Below are positions 1-11,814 of a stretch of 64,000 nucleotides of DNA, piece after piece. A program made the translations under genes and the position numbers. The notes beneath the pieces are model-generated. The model made no database searches. It was not told the DNA's origin and saw only the letters and a list, made by a program, of their open reading frames with translations. Where the stretch lies: contig JAVHZZ010000002.1 in NCBI GenBank assembly GCA_036250195.1, positions 65,044,205-65,108,204 of the forward strand, in the 5' to 3' direction. Origin of the DNA: Mixophyes australis. Its lineage: Eukaryota; Chordata; Amphibia; Anura; Limnodynastidae. Position 1 is the stretch's first letter. Every line of letters starts with the position of its first letter.

Positions 1-2950
1 GCTACCTGTGCCTTCACACAAGTATGTCAGCTCTCTGTGCCTTCACACAAGTATGTCAGCTCTCTGGGCCTCCATACAAGTATGCCAGCTACCTGTGTCT
101 CCACACAAGTATGCCAGCTACCTGTGTCTCCACACAAGTATGTCAGCTCTCTGTGTCTTCACACAAGTATGTCAGCTACCTGTGTCTCCACACAAGTATG
201 TCAGCTACCTGTGTCTCCACACAAGTATGTCAGCTCTCTGTGCCTTCACACAAGTATGTCAGCTCTCTGTGCCTTCACACAAGTATGCCAGCTCTCTGTG
301 CCTTCAAACAAGTATGTCAGCTACCTGTGTCTCCACACAAGTATGTCAGCTACCTGTGTCTCCACACAAGTATGTCAGCTCTCTGTGCCTTCACACAAGT
401 ATGTCAGCTCTCTGTGCCTTCACACAAGTATGTCAGCTCTCTGTGCCTTCACACAAGTATGTCAGCTCTCTGGGCCTCCACACAAGTATGTCAGATCTCT
501 GTGCCTTCACACAAGTATGTCAGCTCTCTGTGCCTTCACACAAGTATGTCAGCTCTCTGTGTCTGCACACAAGTATGCCAGCTCTCTGTGCCTCCACACA
601 AGTATGCCAGCTCTCTGTGCCTTCACACAAGTATGTCAGCTCTCTGTGTCTCCACACAAGTGTGTCAGCTCTCTGTGCCTCCACACAAGTATGTCAGCTC
701 TCTGTGCCTTCACACAAGTATGCCAGCTCTCTGTGCCTTCACACAAGTATGTCAGCTCTCTGTGTCTCCACACAAGTGTGTCAGCTCTCTGTGCCTCCAC
801 ACAAGTGTGTCAGCTCTCTGTGCCTCCACACAAGTGTGTCAGCTCTCTGTGCCTTCACACAAGTATGTCAGCTCTCTGTGCCTTCACACAAGTATGTCAG
901 CTCTCTGTGCCTCCACACAAGTATGTCAGCTCTCTGTGCCTTCACACAAGTATGTCAGCTCTCTGTGTCTCCACACAAGTGTGTCAGCTCTCTGTGCCTC
1001 CACACAAGTATGTCAGCTCTCTGTGCCTTCACACAAGTATGCCAGCTCTCTGTGCATTCACACAAGTATGTCAGCTCTCTGTGTCTCCACACAAGTGTGT
1101 CAGCTCTCTGTGCCTCCACACAAGTATGTCAGCTCTCTGTGCCTCCACACAAGTATGTCAGCTCTCTGTGCCTTCACACAAGTATGTCAGCTCTCTGTGC
1201 CTCCACACAAGTATGTCAGCTCTCTGTGTCTCCACACAAGTGTGTCAGCTCTCTGTGTCTCCACACAAGTGTGTCAGCTCTCTGTGCCTCCACACAAGTA
1301 TGTCAGCTCTCTGTGCCTTCACACAAGTATGCCAGCTCTCTGTGCCTTCACACAAGTATGTCAGCTCTCTGTGCCTCCACACAAGTATGTCAGCTCTCTG
1401 TGCCTTCACACAAGTATGTCAGCTCTCTGTGCCTCCACACAAGTATGCCAGCTCTCTGTGCCTTCACACAAGTATGCTAGCTCTCTGTGCCTCCACACAA
1501 GTATGTCAGCTACCTGTGCCTTCACACAAGTATGTCAGCTACCTGTGCCTTCACACAAGTATGTCAGCTACCTGTGTCTCCACACAAGTATGTCAGCTCT
1601 CTGTGCCTCCACACAAGTATGTCAGCTCTCTGTGCCTCCACACAAGTATGTCAGCTCTCTGTGCCTTCACACAAGTATGTCAGCTCTCTGTGCCTTCACA
1701 CAAGTATGTCAGCTCTCTGTGCCTCCACACAAGTATGTCAGCCCTCTGTGCCTTCACACAAGTATGTCAGCTCTCTGTGCCTCCACACAAGTATGTCAGC
1801 TCTCTGTGCCTTCAGACAAGTATGCTAGCTCTCTGTGCCTTCAGACAAGTATGTCAGCTCTCTGTGCCTTCACACAAGTATGTCAGCTCTCTGTGCCTTC
1901 ACACAAGTATGTCAGCTCTCTGTGCCTCCACACAAGTATGTCAGCTCTCTGTGCCTTCACACAAGTATGTCAGCTCTCTGTGCCTCCACACAAGTATGTC
2001 AGCTCTCTGTGCCTCCACACAAGTGTGTCAGCTACCTGTGCCTTCACACAAGTATGTCAGCTCTCTGTGTCTCCACACAAGTATGTCAGCTCTCTGTGCC
2101 TCCACACAAGTGTGTCAGCTACCTGTGCCTTCACACAAGTATGTCAGCTCTCTGTGTCTCCACACAAGTATGTCAGCTCTCTGTGCCTCCACACAAGTGT
2201 GTCAGCTACCTGTGTCTCCACACAAGTATGTCAGCTCTCTGTGTCTTCACACAAGTATGTCAGCTCTCTGTATCTCCACACAAGTATGTCAGCTCTCTGT
2301 GCCTTCACACAAGTATGCCAGCTCTCTGGGCCTCCATACAAGTATGTCAGCTCTCTGTGTCTCCACACAAGTATGCCAGCTCTCTGGGCCTCCATACAAG
2401 TATGTCAGCTCTCTGTGCCTTCACACAAGTATGTCAGCTCTCTGTGCCTTCACACAAGTATGTCAGCTCTCTGTGCCTTCACACAAGTATGCCAGCTCTC
2501 TGTGTCTCCACACAAGTATGCCAGCTCTCTGTGCCTTCACACAAGTATGTCAGCTCTCTGTGCCTTCACAAAAGTATGCCAGCTCTCTGTGTCTCCACAC
2601 AAGTATGCCAGCTCTCTGTGCCTTCACACAAGTATGTCAGCTCTCTGTGTCTCCACACAAGTATGCCAGCTCTCTGTGTCTCCACACAAGTATGTCAGCT
2701 CTCTGTGTCTCCACACAAGTATGTCAGCTCTCTGGGCCTCCACACAAGTATGTCAGCTCTCTGTGCCTTCACACAAGTATGTCAGCTCTCTGGGCCTCCA
2801 CACAAGTATGTCAGCTCTCTGTGCCTTCACACAAGTATGTCAGCTCTCTGTGTCTGCACACTGACTTTAACAGTACTTGTGCCCACACTTTATGCCAGCT
2901 GTCTGTGCCCATACATTTTTCTATGTCTCTGTGCCTCATTTGTGAAGCAC
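1..2950. repeat. 29-bp minisatellite array, about 98 copies
   Basis: A direct tandem repeat with a 29-bp unit starting AGTATGTCAGCTCTCTGTGC and ending cttcacaca. Common variants are GTATG/GTGTG, GCTCT/GCTAC, TGTGCC/TGTGTC and cttcac/ctccac. The array already runs at base 1, so its left edge lies outside the window. Units are regular to about 2850 and then decay (2860-2950). The unit has no stop codon in any forward frame and 29 is not a multiple of 3, so all three plus frames stay open and translate the same 29-residue cycle. These long ORFs are composition artefacts, not genes. Variant units cluster, which points to local amplification. Confidence 0.97.
2023..2225. repeat. Higher-order 87-bp repeat inside the minisatellite
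   Basis: Within the 29-bp array a trimer of variant units repeats with an 87-bp period. The order is a GTGTG/GCTAC unit, a GTATG/TGTGTC unit, then a GTATG/TGTGCCTCC unit. It occurs about two and a half times in a row, showing recent unequal exchange on top of the basic repeat. Confidence 0.75.
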
Positions 2951-3685
2951 ACCCAATGCACAAAGCAAAAAAATGTTGTTTTCCACTGCTACGCCTCGAT
3001 AGCTCATCCAATGCAATTCAAGGTGCATACTTTCTCGTCGTTCTTTGGAGCCGCCTCCTCAAATGACAGAGATCCTAGACTTCTTGAGGAGAGAAAATAA
3101 ATCTTTAGAGCCAAACTGAAATGTACTGTGGAGTGGAAATGTACTAACAGAAGACAATGAAGGCCCTTGAAAATGCTCTCACTCTAGACCCCTTCATCTG
3201 ACTTCAATATTCTCACTCTGCAAATCGAAATCTCCTTTCTGCACTGCTCAGCAAAATTAGGCGCAGTATTGTGCCTACTCCTCCCTTCATCCTGTGCACA
3301 CTGCTCTTCTTCCATTGTAGCCATCTTGCTTCATAAACCTATGTGCTCCAGTGAAAATTTAGGCACATGTGTGCAAATTGAGGTGCTTCTGAGCGTCCAT
3401 TTCTTCTTAAATTATCTATATTATCTAAGACTCCGCTATCCAATAATAGTCCGCATGGTATATTTTATGTGATTATCAATATCCAGTGACATCTAATAGT
3501 GGCAGGTGCTGCTTCAATTCAACAAGTCAAGAAGTAAAACACAGGAAGCCCAGCACGCAGAGACAATTCCATTACTGCAGAAAGCAATAGCAAGAATGAT
3601 GAAATCTTCTAAAATTAGTGTGTGACTACATTGCAGCTCAGCTTAAAGGGAGAGTGGATACATATACTAGAAAGTTTTAGGGTAA
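2951..3685. other. Unassigned interval between minisatellite and hAT element
   Basis: No exon with splice sites, known repeat or conserved protein is recognisable. It contains a plus-strand AATAAA at about 3096. The small ORFs here are ordinary in length for random sequence. Confidence 0.5.
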
Positions 3686-3712
3686 CTTTCTGTTGGAGAT
3701 GGTCACTGACCC

Positions 3713-3845
3713 CCGTGTTTTGGTTTTGGATTCGGTTTTGGATCTGGATTACCGTCGTGTTTTGGTTTTGGTTTTGCAAAACCGCCATTACGTGTTTTGG
3801 TTTTGGTTTTGGTTTTGTTTGGTTTTGTTTTGCTTTTTTTGGGGA
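3713..3845. repeat. G/T-rich subterminal region of the hAT element
   Basis: Repeated GTTTTGG motifs (for example GTGTTTTGGTTTTGGATTCG) form a simple G/T-rich strand at the transposase-distal end. Subterminal motif repeats in hAT elements often bind transposase; that role here is inferred only. Confidence 0.7.
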
Positions 3846-4091
3846 AAATCCATGTTTTTGGGCCTAAATTAACCCAATTTAGTGCTCCAACTGTTTTAGA
3901 GACAAGTAATCTAATTGTTGAGGTAATAAATCATCCAAAAAAACTGTTTAATTCTTCGTTGGTAGGCCTTCATTTATTCTACACACAAAACAGATTGTCT
4001 TCCTCTCCATCTATGCATATTGGCAATGCAGCCATCGTCTTTGAATGTATATTACACCCTACACTTATAGTTAAATATGTAAAGAAATGGA

Positions 4092-4400
4092 AAAAGCCAG
4101 TTTGGTTTCTGTCTCTCTAGGCCCCCCTCCACTTGTATAAAATACCAAAAAATTCAGCCATTATAGACTGTACAATATTAATTGACATGGAGAAAGACAG
4201 TTTGGTTTCTGTCTCTCTAGGCCCCCCTCCACTTGTATAAAATACCAAAAAATTCAGCCATTATAGACTGTACAATATTAATTGACATGGAGAAAGCCAG
4301 TTTGGTTTCTGTCTCTCTAGGCCCCCCTACACTTGTATAAAATACCCAAAAATTCAGCCATTATAGACTGTACAATATTATGAAAAATGGACAAAGCCAG
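4092..4400. repeat. Three 100-bp tandem repeats in the 3' part of the hAT element
   Basis: The motif AAAGCCAGTTTGGTTTCTGT and the following block recur with the TTTGGTTTCT segment at 4101, 4201 and 4301, an exact 100-bp period. A diverged start of a fourth copy follows at about 4394. Copies are over 95% alike, so the amplification is recent. The array lies downstream of the transposase stop. Confidence 0.93.
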
Positions 4401-4576
4401 TTTAGGGTCACTCTGTCTATGACACCCTACCCTTAAGGATAAATTGCCCTAACAGCGGCCTTTCAAGATGGTATGTGATATGGAAATGCCACAAGTCCCT
4501 TTCCTCTTTGGGGGTAGATTGCACCCTACACTTACATAGAAAGTTTTAAAAAGATGTTATCGGCATCATCTTCAGC

Positions 4577-7574
4577 TTAATCCTCACCCTCATCAGTGTG
4601 TACGTCATCATCACAGACTATCAATTCATCACCGCTTGAATCCGCCATTAGAGAACAGTCAGTGCTTGGTTGTCTTGGATGGTGAAGGCCTTCCTCATGG
4701 AAGATGTAGTTCATTTTTATGAACATCATTTTCTCCACATTTTTGGGAAGTAACCTTCTACGGCGATCACTGACTAAGTTCCCTGCTGTGCTGAACACTC
4801 GTTCAGAGTACACACTGGAGGGTGGGCAGCTTAGGTATTGCAAAGCAAGTTTGTACATGGGTTTCCAAATGGCCTGCTTTTCTTCCCAGTAAGGAAAGGG
4901 ACTGTCTGACATTTCCATATCAACTACCTCTTGAAAGTAATCCTCCACCATCCTTTGCATGTTTATACTCATATTGGATGGAGTTATGGGCAAAGTGACA
5001 CATTTTTTTGAAAAATCCTTCAAACCAGCCCAGATGTTAAATTGTTCTGGTCTGCCCCCTGCGTCTTCCCTGCTTCTTTTTTGGAAATTAAATTTTTTAC
5101 GAGCAGCAGCTTGAGAAAGTGAAGGAGGACACGTCGTCAAGCCGAGGCCCAGTTCAGCGGCCAACTTGCTGAGCAATAGCTCCTTGCAAAAGTTCACATC
5201 TCGCTCATTTACAAGTAAAGACTCAATGTAGGTTTTAAACCTTGGATCAAGCACAGTGGCCAAAACGTACTGATCCGAGTTCAAGATCTTAATAACTCGA
5301 GGATCATTGTGAAGCGAATGAAGTACTTGATCGACAAGGCCAACATACTTTGCTGAATTGCTTGCTTTCAGCTCCTCCTTCATTTTCTCAAGTTGCTTTT
5401 CCAATAGTCTAATTAAAGGAATGACTTGGCTCAAACTAGCAGAGTCTGCACTGACCTCACATGTCACAACTTCAAATGGTTTCAGCACCTTGCACAGCAC
5501 TGAAAGGATTCCCCACTGTGCAAGAGTGAAATACATCCCCCCTCCTTTCCCAATGTCATGGCTTGTGCAATATGCTTGGATGGCTTTGCGCTGTTCCTCC
5601 ATCCTCTGAAGCATGTACAGGGTGAAATTCCACCGAGTTACCACCTCTTGCTTAAGTTGGTGGCAGGGCAAGTTAAATTGTTCTTGGAGCTGCTGTAATC
5701 TCCTACATGCTATGGCTGAATGCCTGAAATGGCCTGAAATTTTACGGGCCACCGAAAGCATCTCCTGCACCTCACGGTTATTTCGTAGGAAGCTCTGCAC
5801 CACCAAGTTGATGGTGTGAGCAAAACAGGGAATATGTTGGAAATCACCCAGCTGTAATGCTCGCACTTTATTGTTGGCGTTATCTGAAATGACATACCCT
5901 GGGGAGAGTCCGAGTGGTATAAGCCATGCATCACCCACATCGCTCAGTTTGCGTAACAAATTGTCAGCCGTATGCCTGTTAGTGAAGCCGGTGATACAAA
6001 GAGTGGCCTAGCTGTGACAAATGTTATGTAGTGGTGTACATGCTGCTGCTGTTCCTGCTGGTGAAGGTGAATGACCAACCCAGTGGGCTTTCACAGTCAT
6101 ATAGTCTTTGGTTTGGCCACTTCCACTTGTCCACATATCTGTGGTTAAGTGAACAGTGGGCAGAATGGCATTTTTCAGCGCAATCTCTACATTTTTACAC
6201 ACTTTTTGGTATAGTTGTGGAATAGCTTTACGGGAGAAATGGTGTCGCGATGGAATTCTGTAACGCGGACACAAAACCTCAATTAACTGTGAAAAACCAG
6301 CTGCGTTTATTGTGGAGATTGGACGCAGATCTAACACTAACATTGCAGCCATGGCGTCTGTGATTCGCTTGGCGACTGGGTGACTGTTGTCATATTTGCT
6401 TCCCCTCGCAAATGATTGTTTCACAGTTAATTGCTGAAATGTAGGACTGCTCATTTTATTAACCTGCCTCTGGGATGACGATTCACCCCCAGCAGCAGCA
6501 ACAGCAGCAGCAGCAGGACTAACGCTTTCTTCAGAGGAATCAATAATAGTGCCGGAGTCATCCAGCCTTAATTGGGATGCCGGGCTAACTCCGAGCGCTA
6601 CTGAGGATATTGATGAGGATGGTGTGGTGGGTGTATTTTGTAGCCGTCGGTATGTCGGTGAGCGGAGGGTCTTAGTTGATGAGGGAGTGCTTGTATTCTT
6701 TTGGGAAGAACTTTCAGCTTTTCCCAATACTTTGCCATGAACTCTCGTTATATGGCGTAACATAGACGAGGTTCCAAGATGGTTAAGGTCCCTCCCTCGA
6801 CTGACTGTGGCTTGACATACACTACAAATGGCTATACAATTGTTGTCTGGATTTGGGTAGAAATAATTCCACACATAAGAAGTGGATTTTTTTGTTTTAT
6901 GCCCAGGCATGACAATGGCCTTTTTCTTGTCACGTGCCAGAACTGCTGCCACTGGTGCAGGACTTACACAAATAACCTCATCCTCATCAACATCCTCATT
7001 AGCGCCCTCGTCGCCTACACAAATCTCCCCCTCATTCTCTTCTAATTCCAAAGTGGCATCCTCAATTTGGGTATCACCGGCTACACTCGGGCTATTAAGG
7101 CACACATCAGCAGAATGCTCACGATTAGACATCCCACTGTTGGATGGACTCTCCACAGGGATTGTTGTCATTTGTGAATCAGAGCAAATATTCTCCTGTA
7201 ATGCCTCACTGTTATCTTGCAGCTCGGCTTTGACGCGTAACAGTAGTTGTGCAACCATTGTAGGCTGGGTAAATTTTTGGGATCTGCCACTAATAGCCAA
7301 AGGTGAAGGCCTCATTCTCTCTTTGCCACTGCGTGTGTAGAATGGCATGCTTGCAATTTTTTTTTTATCGTCACTTAACTTTTGCTCAGTTACACTTCTT
7401 TTTCGCTTCAATACAGTAAATTTTTTTTTGGTTTTTGTTTTTTTTCACTAATTTGAAAACACTCTGTTGTTTGACATCGCCTTGGCCAGATGACGTACTG
7501 GGAACACTAACATCAGGACTGGTGACAGAACCTGGTTGCTCATTCAGATCATATGTGGACTGCTTTGAATCCAT
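4577..7574 (-). pseudogene. hAT transposase with BED zinc finger, frameshifted
   Basis: Three minus-strand open segments form one decayed transposase. 7574-7386 is the N-terminus. 7411-6008 carries an acidic linker and a BED zinc finger (about residues 171-227 of that segment; C196, C199, H220, H225), followed by a TTDMWTS block that should hold the first catalytic Asp. 5959-4577 has a VISDNANN block (second Asp), CFAHTINLVVQ, and a C-terminal hAT dimerisation region with SSVYSERVFSTAG. Breaks occur in an A-run near 7425, near 6050-6080, and near 5970, where frame changes are needed to keep the family pattern. Protein family and order are clear; it is unlikely to yield an active enzyme. A recent relative elsewhere in the genome could mobilise it. 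Confidence 0.9.
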
Positions 7575-7581
7575 TCTGAGC

Positions 7582-8310
7582 GCAAACCACTGGGGAGTGC
7601 TAAAAATTATTTGGTAGATACTGCTGACAGATATGACTTTTGACAGCCAGAAATATTAATGCACAATTAGGGAGGACACCCCAAAAGCACTGAGGAGTGC
7701 TAAAAATTATTTAGTAGATACTGCTGACAGATATGACTTTTGACAGCCAGAAATATTAATGCACAATTAGGGAGGACACCCCAAAAGCACTGAGGAGTGC
7801 TAAAAATTATTTAGTAGATACTGCTGACAGATATGACTTTTGACAGCCAGAAATATTAATGCACAATTAGGGAGGACACCCCAAAAGCACTGAGGAGTGC
7901 TAAAAATTATTTAGTAGATACTGCTGACAGATATGACTTTTGACAGCCAGAATTATTAATGCACAATTAGGGAGGACACCCCAAAAGCACTGAGGAGTGC
8001 TAAAAATTATTTAGTAGATACTGCTGACAGATATGACTTTTGACAGCCAGAAATATTAATGCACAATTAGGGAGGACACCCCAAAAGCACTGAGGAGTGC
8101 TAAAAATTATTTAGTAGATACTGCTGACAGATATGACTTTTGACAGCCAGAAATATTAATGCACAATTAGGGAGGACACCCCAAAAGCACTGAGGAGTGC
8201 TAAAAATTATTTAGTAGATACTGCTGACAGATATGACTTTTGACAGCCAGAAATATTTCTGCACAATTATGGGGGACACCCCAAAAGCGCTGGGGAGTGC
8301 CAAATATTAA
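7582..8310. repeat. Seven 100-bp tandem repeats in the hAT leader
   Basis: Unit: gagtgctaaaaattatttag through caccccaaaagcactgag, exact 100-bp period. Copies start near 7582, 7682, 7782, 7882, 7982, 8082 and 8182, with a partial eighth to about 8310. The inner copies are nearly identical and the outermost ones diverge. The array lies between the putative TATA box and the transposase start codon, in the presumed 5' leader. Its sequence is unrelated to the other 100-bp array at 4092-4400. Confidence 0.95.
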
Positions 8311-8469
8311 GAAAAAATAATAAACCTCTATCCTCCTCTCTGCACTAGCGATTTTGGTTAGAGCAATTGCAAGAACAATATTGTATTCTCTGTCCCTGCT
8401 CTAATCAGCCTATGACTACACCCTGCTCTCTCCCTCTGTCAAATGGCGATGGATTGCTGTGGAGGCGTG

Positions 8470-8477
8470 TATTTATA
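8470..8477 (-). promoter_or_regulatory. TATA-like box of the hAT transposase
   Basis: TATAAATA on the minus strand, about 900 bp upstream of the first transposase Met and inside the right end of the element. The position suits the element's own promoter; no start site can be read from sequence. Confidence 0.45.
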
Positions 8478-8564
8478 AAGTTGAAGTATCGCGAGAACCG
8501 AGCCCCGAGATCCGACGACGTCACGATGACGTTCGGCCTCGATTTGGATTCGGAACGGGCGGGA

Positions 8565-8592
8565 GAGTACCGAGCTGCTCAGCTCGGTACTC
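8565..8592. repeat. Perfect 12-bp hairpin in the hAT right end
   Basis: GAGTACCGAGCT and AGCTCGGTACTC flank a 4-nt loop (gctc). It lies in a CCGAGAACCG-rich subterminal region and may be a transposase-binding structure. Confidence 0.7.
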
Positions 8593-8657
8593 GGATACCC
8601 AAAGTTCGGGTGGGTTCGGTTCTCGGAGAACCGGACCCGCCCATCTCTACTTTCTGT

Positions 8658-9798
8658 ACAGGTTATAAACAGACGTAGGAGTTGTGTCTATCTCCCCTTT
8701 ACCCGTTTTCTGCCATTTGTCTGCACTTTCAACCAGACCACACTGCCGGTGATGTTAGACATTGACATATGTCAGAAACTGACATCCCCAAAATGTTGTA
8801 TTATGAGACGTTTAACAAACATCAATGAAATCAACAAATGGGCTTTGGGGATTAAGGGTATATGGAAGTCAAGCACAATAGCACTTTTAGGAAGTTACAC
8901 AATGAAAAATAGAATATTATTTTGCTTCGCCAGCAATATTTTTGAACACATCTTTGAGGCATGGAAGTGTAGTTGTTTTATTCAGCAATAAGAAATATAT
9001 GAAATCTATACATATACTAAAACTGTTTCAACAGGATGATCTTTTAAATGACACAATTGTAACGCCTGTGGGGAACGGACAAATGCAGACAAAGTTGCTA
9101 CCTTGTCCACGATTGGTCTACCTAGCGGTCTCACAGACTCCTCATCACAGCTCCACACCGCTTCAATCTATGAAGGAATCATAACAAAACACTGAAGGGG
9201 TGACGGCCAGGAGTAGAGATACTTCACTCTTCTCTGATTGCCGATACCTCAAGTTCATGTGGGCCTGGGCATGGGACTAAGGATATTCAGAATATCCTAC
9301 TCACTGATGTATTAGAGTACTGGTGTAGTGGTGAGGGCCCCCACCAAGAGAATGATGGAATGAAGAGGTGATACTCACTGGGTAATCGCAGTTCCTCTTG
9401 CTGGTCATCTGCACTCCCGGCAACTGCGTATAGAAACTGGAGAGACATAAGACAGTACGCACCTCCCACACTAGTGCTAGCTACAGTAACACAAAACAGC
9501 GCCTTGATCCAAACAACCAAACTATGTGACCAGATGCTGCACAACTATAAACTCCTAGCACTAGGTCGTCGTGTACTACCCCAACTCAAAACCCACAGAT
9601 CACAAATACAAATCACAAAATGCAAACAGGGAATATGGATACCAAACGCCTACCTTATTACTGCTGCCCAGGCTAAGCCTGACTCCACTTTTATGCGCCA
9701 AAGCGGAATGTTCCTTTATAGTCCTAGTTATCCAGGACTTTATGCCTACTGCTGCCAAAGGCCTTGTGCCCAGATGTAAGTAAAGAAAGAGTTTAGGC
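8658..9798. other. Unassigned interval
   Basis: No gene or element boundary could be established. On the minus strand, 9500-9780 has TATA-like stretches (ACTATAAAGG, GCATAAAAG) and looks somewhat LTR-like, but I found no TG...CA ends with a TSD. Confidence 0.35.
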
Positions 9799-9814
9799 GT
9801 GGGCCTGGAAGATG

Positions 9815-10150
9815 GCTGCCCAGAGGGCCTGACTGTGATAGCTCTATTACTATCTCCCTGTTGTTTTTTCTTGACAAAGTCTTCAACATACTTCTTGCTT
9901 CTTTCTGACTTTCTTTGGCTCATCGCTGGCTGTGGGTGTCTTCTGGCTTCTCTTTTCCTCTCCGCCGCTCTCTCTCTTCAGTCCGACTTCTTCTTTGCTG
10001 ATTCCGGTGTCTTCTCTTCTTCACCCACCGGCTTCTTTCTTCTCTCCGGCGCTGTCTTACTTGACTGCACTGTCTTCCCTCTTGATCATAGCATCTTCTT
10101 TTCATCAATCTTGTCAGCTCGACTCCCGGCTTTAAATTGGGACTGCACCT
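9815..10150. repeat. Pyrimidine-rich tract (purine-rich on minus)
   Basis: Dense TTCTTCT/CTCTCC runs with 'ccggc' islands. Both strands give basic, low-complexity ORFs (Lys/Arg/Glu-rich on minus) explained by base composition. No protein family is recognised. Confidence 0.5.
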
Positions 10151-10258
10151 CGCGGCACAGCTATATAATAGAATGACAAAAACAACATGCAGAAGAATGC
10201 AATGTAGTGAAAAATACATTGTCATTTATTTTAATTCTCAATAAGAATTAAATTAAAA

Positions 10259-10287
10259 CCAAGGCGTTTTAATTTAAAACGCCTTGG
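10259..10287. repeat. 29-bp near-perfect palindrome
   Basis: CCAAGGCGTTTTAA and its exact complement flank one central T. A second short inverted repeat (taattct/agaatta) lies just upstream at about 10231-10251. The centre or end of a small inverted-repeat element is possible. Confidence 0.7.
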
Positions 10288-10802
10288 CGTTTCGTCTGTT
10301 GAACCCAGACTTTACCAAAGATAGAATCACAATTTTGGTTTGTGGTTGCTTTTTATTAGGGGCTAGCAACTGGCCCTGCTTTGCAGCTGCAATTTGTGTT
10401 TATTTGGTGTGGTGCAGCCCAGCGCGGGATTCCTTTTGCTTTTTTTGTTCTTTAGGCACAGTACCTGCTAAAGTTGCAGCACCGGTTAGTGACAGGTGAA
10501 TTTCTTCTTCTCTTCATTGCCCTCTTCACCCTCTCATAAAATATCGGAAAAGTACCTAATAAAGGACATTTATATATTGCTGTGCTTGACAAGCCTTGTT
10601 AGTCATACAAAGCAAAAGTTAATATAATCACCATTGTTTTCATCGTGACTGCCCAATTCCATTAATAGTAGCATGCAGATATGAGAGAGATTCAGCAACT
10701 GTCTAGTAGTAGTTTTCAACTTTCTAGTAGTTTTTAATAATTCTACCTAAACTGAAATTAAATTTTGGGTGAAATAATTGAAGTTATGCCCCATCCCTAA
10801 TT
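10288..10802. other. Unassigned interval
   Basis: No recognised gene. Sequence around 10350-10500 is GC-richer and looks like part of a dispersed repeat, but no second copy lies in this window. Confidence 0.35.
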
Positions 10803-10970
10803 CTACTTACTTGGAGCCGGTGAAAAAGTAGAGATGTTGCCTATAGCAACGAATCAGATTCTAGCTGTCATTTTGTAGAATGTACTAAATAAATGATAAC
10901 TAGAATCTGATTGGCTGCTGTAGGCAACATCTCCAATTTTTCAAACTCACAGCCCGATAAATTTACCCCC
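10803..10970. mobile_element. Palindromic MITE family A, copy 1
   Basis: Foldback element with arms containing GTTGCCTATAGCAACGAATC and its complement around a 'gtactaaataaatga' centre; ends are degenerate. The same family occurs at 22828-23001 and 62078-62590. The arms have diverged more than in the other copies. Confidence 0.85.
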
Positions 10971-11814
10971 AAGTAATAAAACTTTGACTTGTGATATTCC
11001 ACCAAAATTCTATGTCCGAAAGAAAAATAAACCTTAATTGATATTTTAAAAATAACAATGTCGTTTGATGTGGCAACATTTGAAAGTACAACATAATAAC
11101 CAATCAAACACTTGTATCGTTCTCTAATTTGTGTTGCACAGATAAAAGCTAATTGGTGATTGGTTGATATAATAATTATAATAATTAGCATATAAAATCA
11201 AAATGAAAAACTATAACAATAGTTGAATGTGTCGCTTTGTTGGGTATAATTAGACTAAGATAAGGCTAAGAAAAAAATATATGAAAGTGCACTAAAATCA
11301 CCTTAGGTTATGATGGCATTCTGGAAACGCTCTTCTGTTTGTCTTATTAGCTTATGCTTCAACAAAGCTACATTGAAATGTTTGCCTGGACAAAGCATTA
11401 GAAGAATGATACAATGTATATTGCTCACTAGTCACTCTGGGGCCACAGATGTCTTTACAATGGCCATATCCTTTGCTATCATCCTCTGCTACCTTTCCCC
11501 TGTATTAGCACAATGTACTTCCCATAGTTCAAAGCAAAATCCTATTGCAGCTCATTGCAACACATTGTTAAAACTGCTCTTCAAGATGAAAACATATCAT
11601 CACAGGTAAAAAACAGAAACTGCACGTGTGACAGCTATGTTTAGATGTTTAGATCGCACCAGAGGGGACATCCTGTTAATAGTGAAATTCATCTTCCTTG
11701 TCTTTTCAGCCAATTCAACTAAAACACTTCAGTTTGTTATATTAATATTGATTGTTGTAAGCTTATTTTTTATTGTAGCCAGTCATTATCCTGTAGGTTG
11801 CCTATTGATTTGGC
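10971..11814. other. Unassigned AT-rich interval
   Basis: No gene, splice-bounded exon or recognisable element. Small ORFs (11310-11609, 11628-11837) show no family features. Confidence 0.4.

Larger units (their letters stand above)
3686..8657 (-). mobile_element. Autonomous hAT DNA transposon with 8-bp TSD (decayed)
   Basis: The element spans 3694-8649 (4956 bp). It is flanked by a perfect 8-bp duplication CTTTCTGT at 3686-3693 and 8650-8657. The left end is TGGAGATGG and the right end reads TAGAGATGG on the minus strand, giving short imperfect terminal inverted repeats. Eight-bp duplications are the hAT signature. On the minus strand the order is a TATA-like promoter (8470-8477), a leader of 100-bp tandem repeats, a BED-finger hAT transposase (7574-4577), a 3' region with a second set of 100-bp repeats, and a G/T-rich end (3713-3840). 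Several frame breaks mean it is probably not active, but it is structurally complete end to end. Confidence 0.92.

Noticed and set aside
1..2850. CRISPR-like array of 29-bp repeats
   Set aside because: Repeats are directly adjacent with no unique spacers, and the context is eukaryotic.
8..3100. Very long ORFs (up to about 1000 codons) in all three forward frames
   Set aside because: They are produced by a stop-free 29-bp tandem repeat. All frames translate the same cycle and no splice or start context supports a gene.
9920..10225. Arg/Lys-rich minus ORF
   Set aside because: It comes from a purine-rich low-complexity strand with frame-shifting composition; no family pattern.
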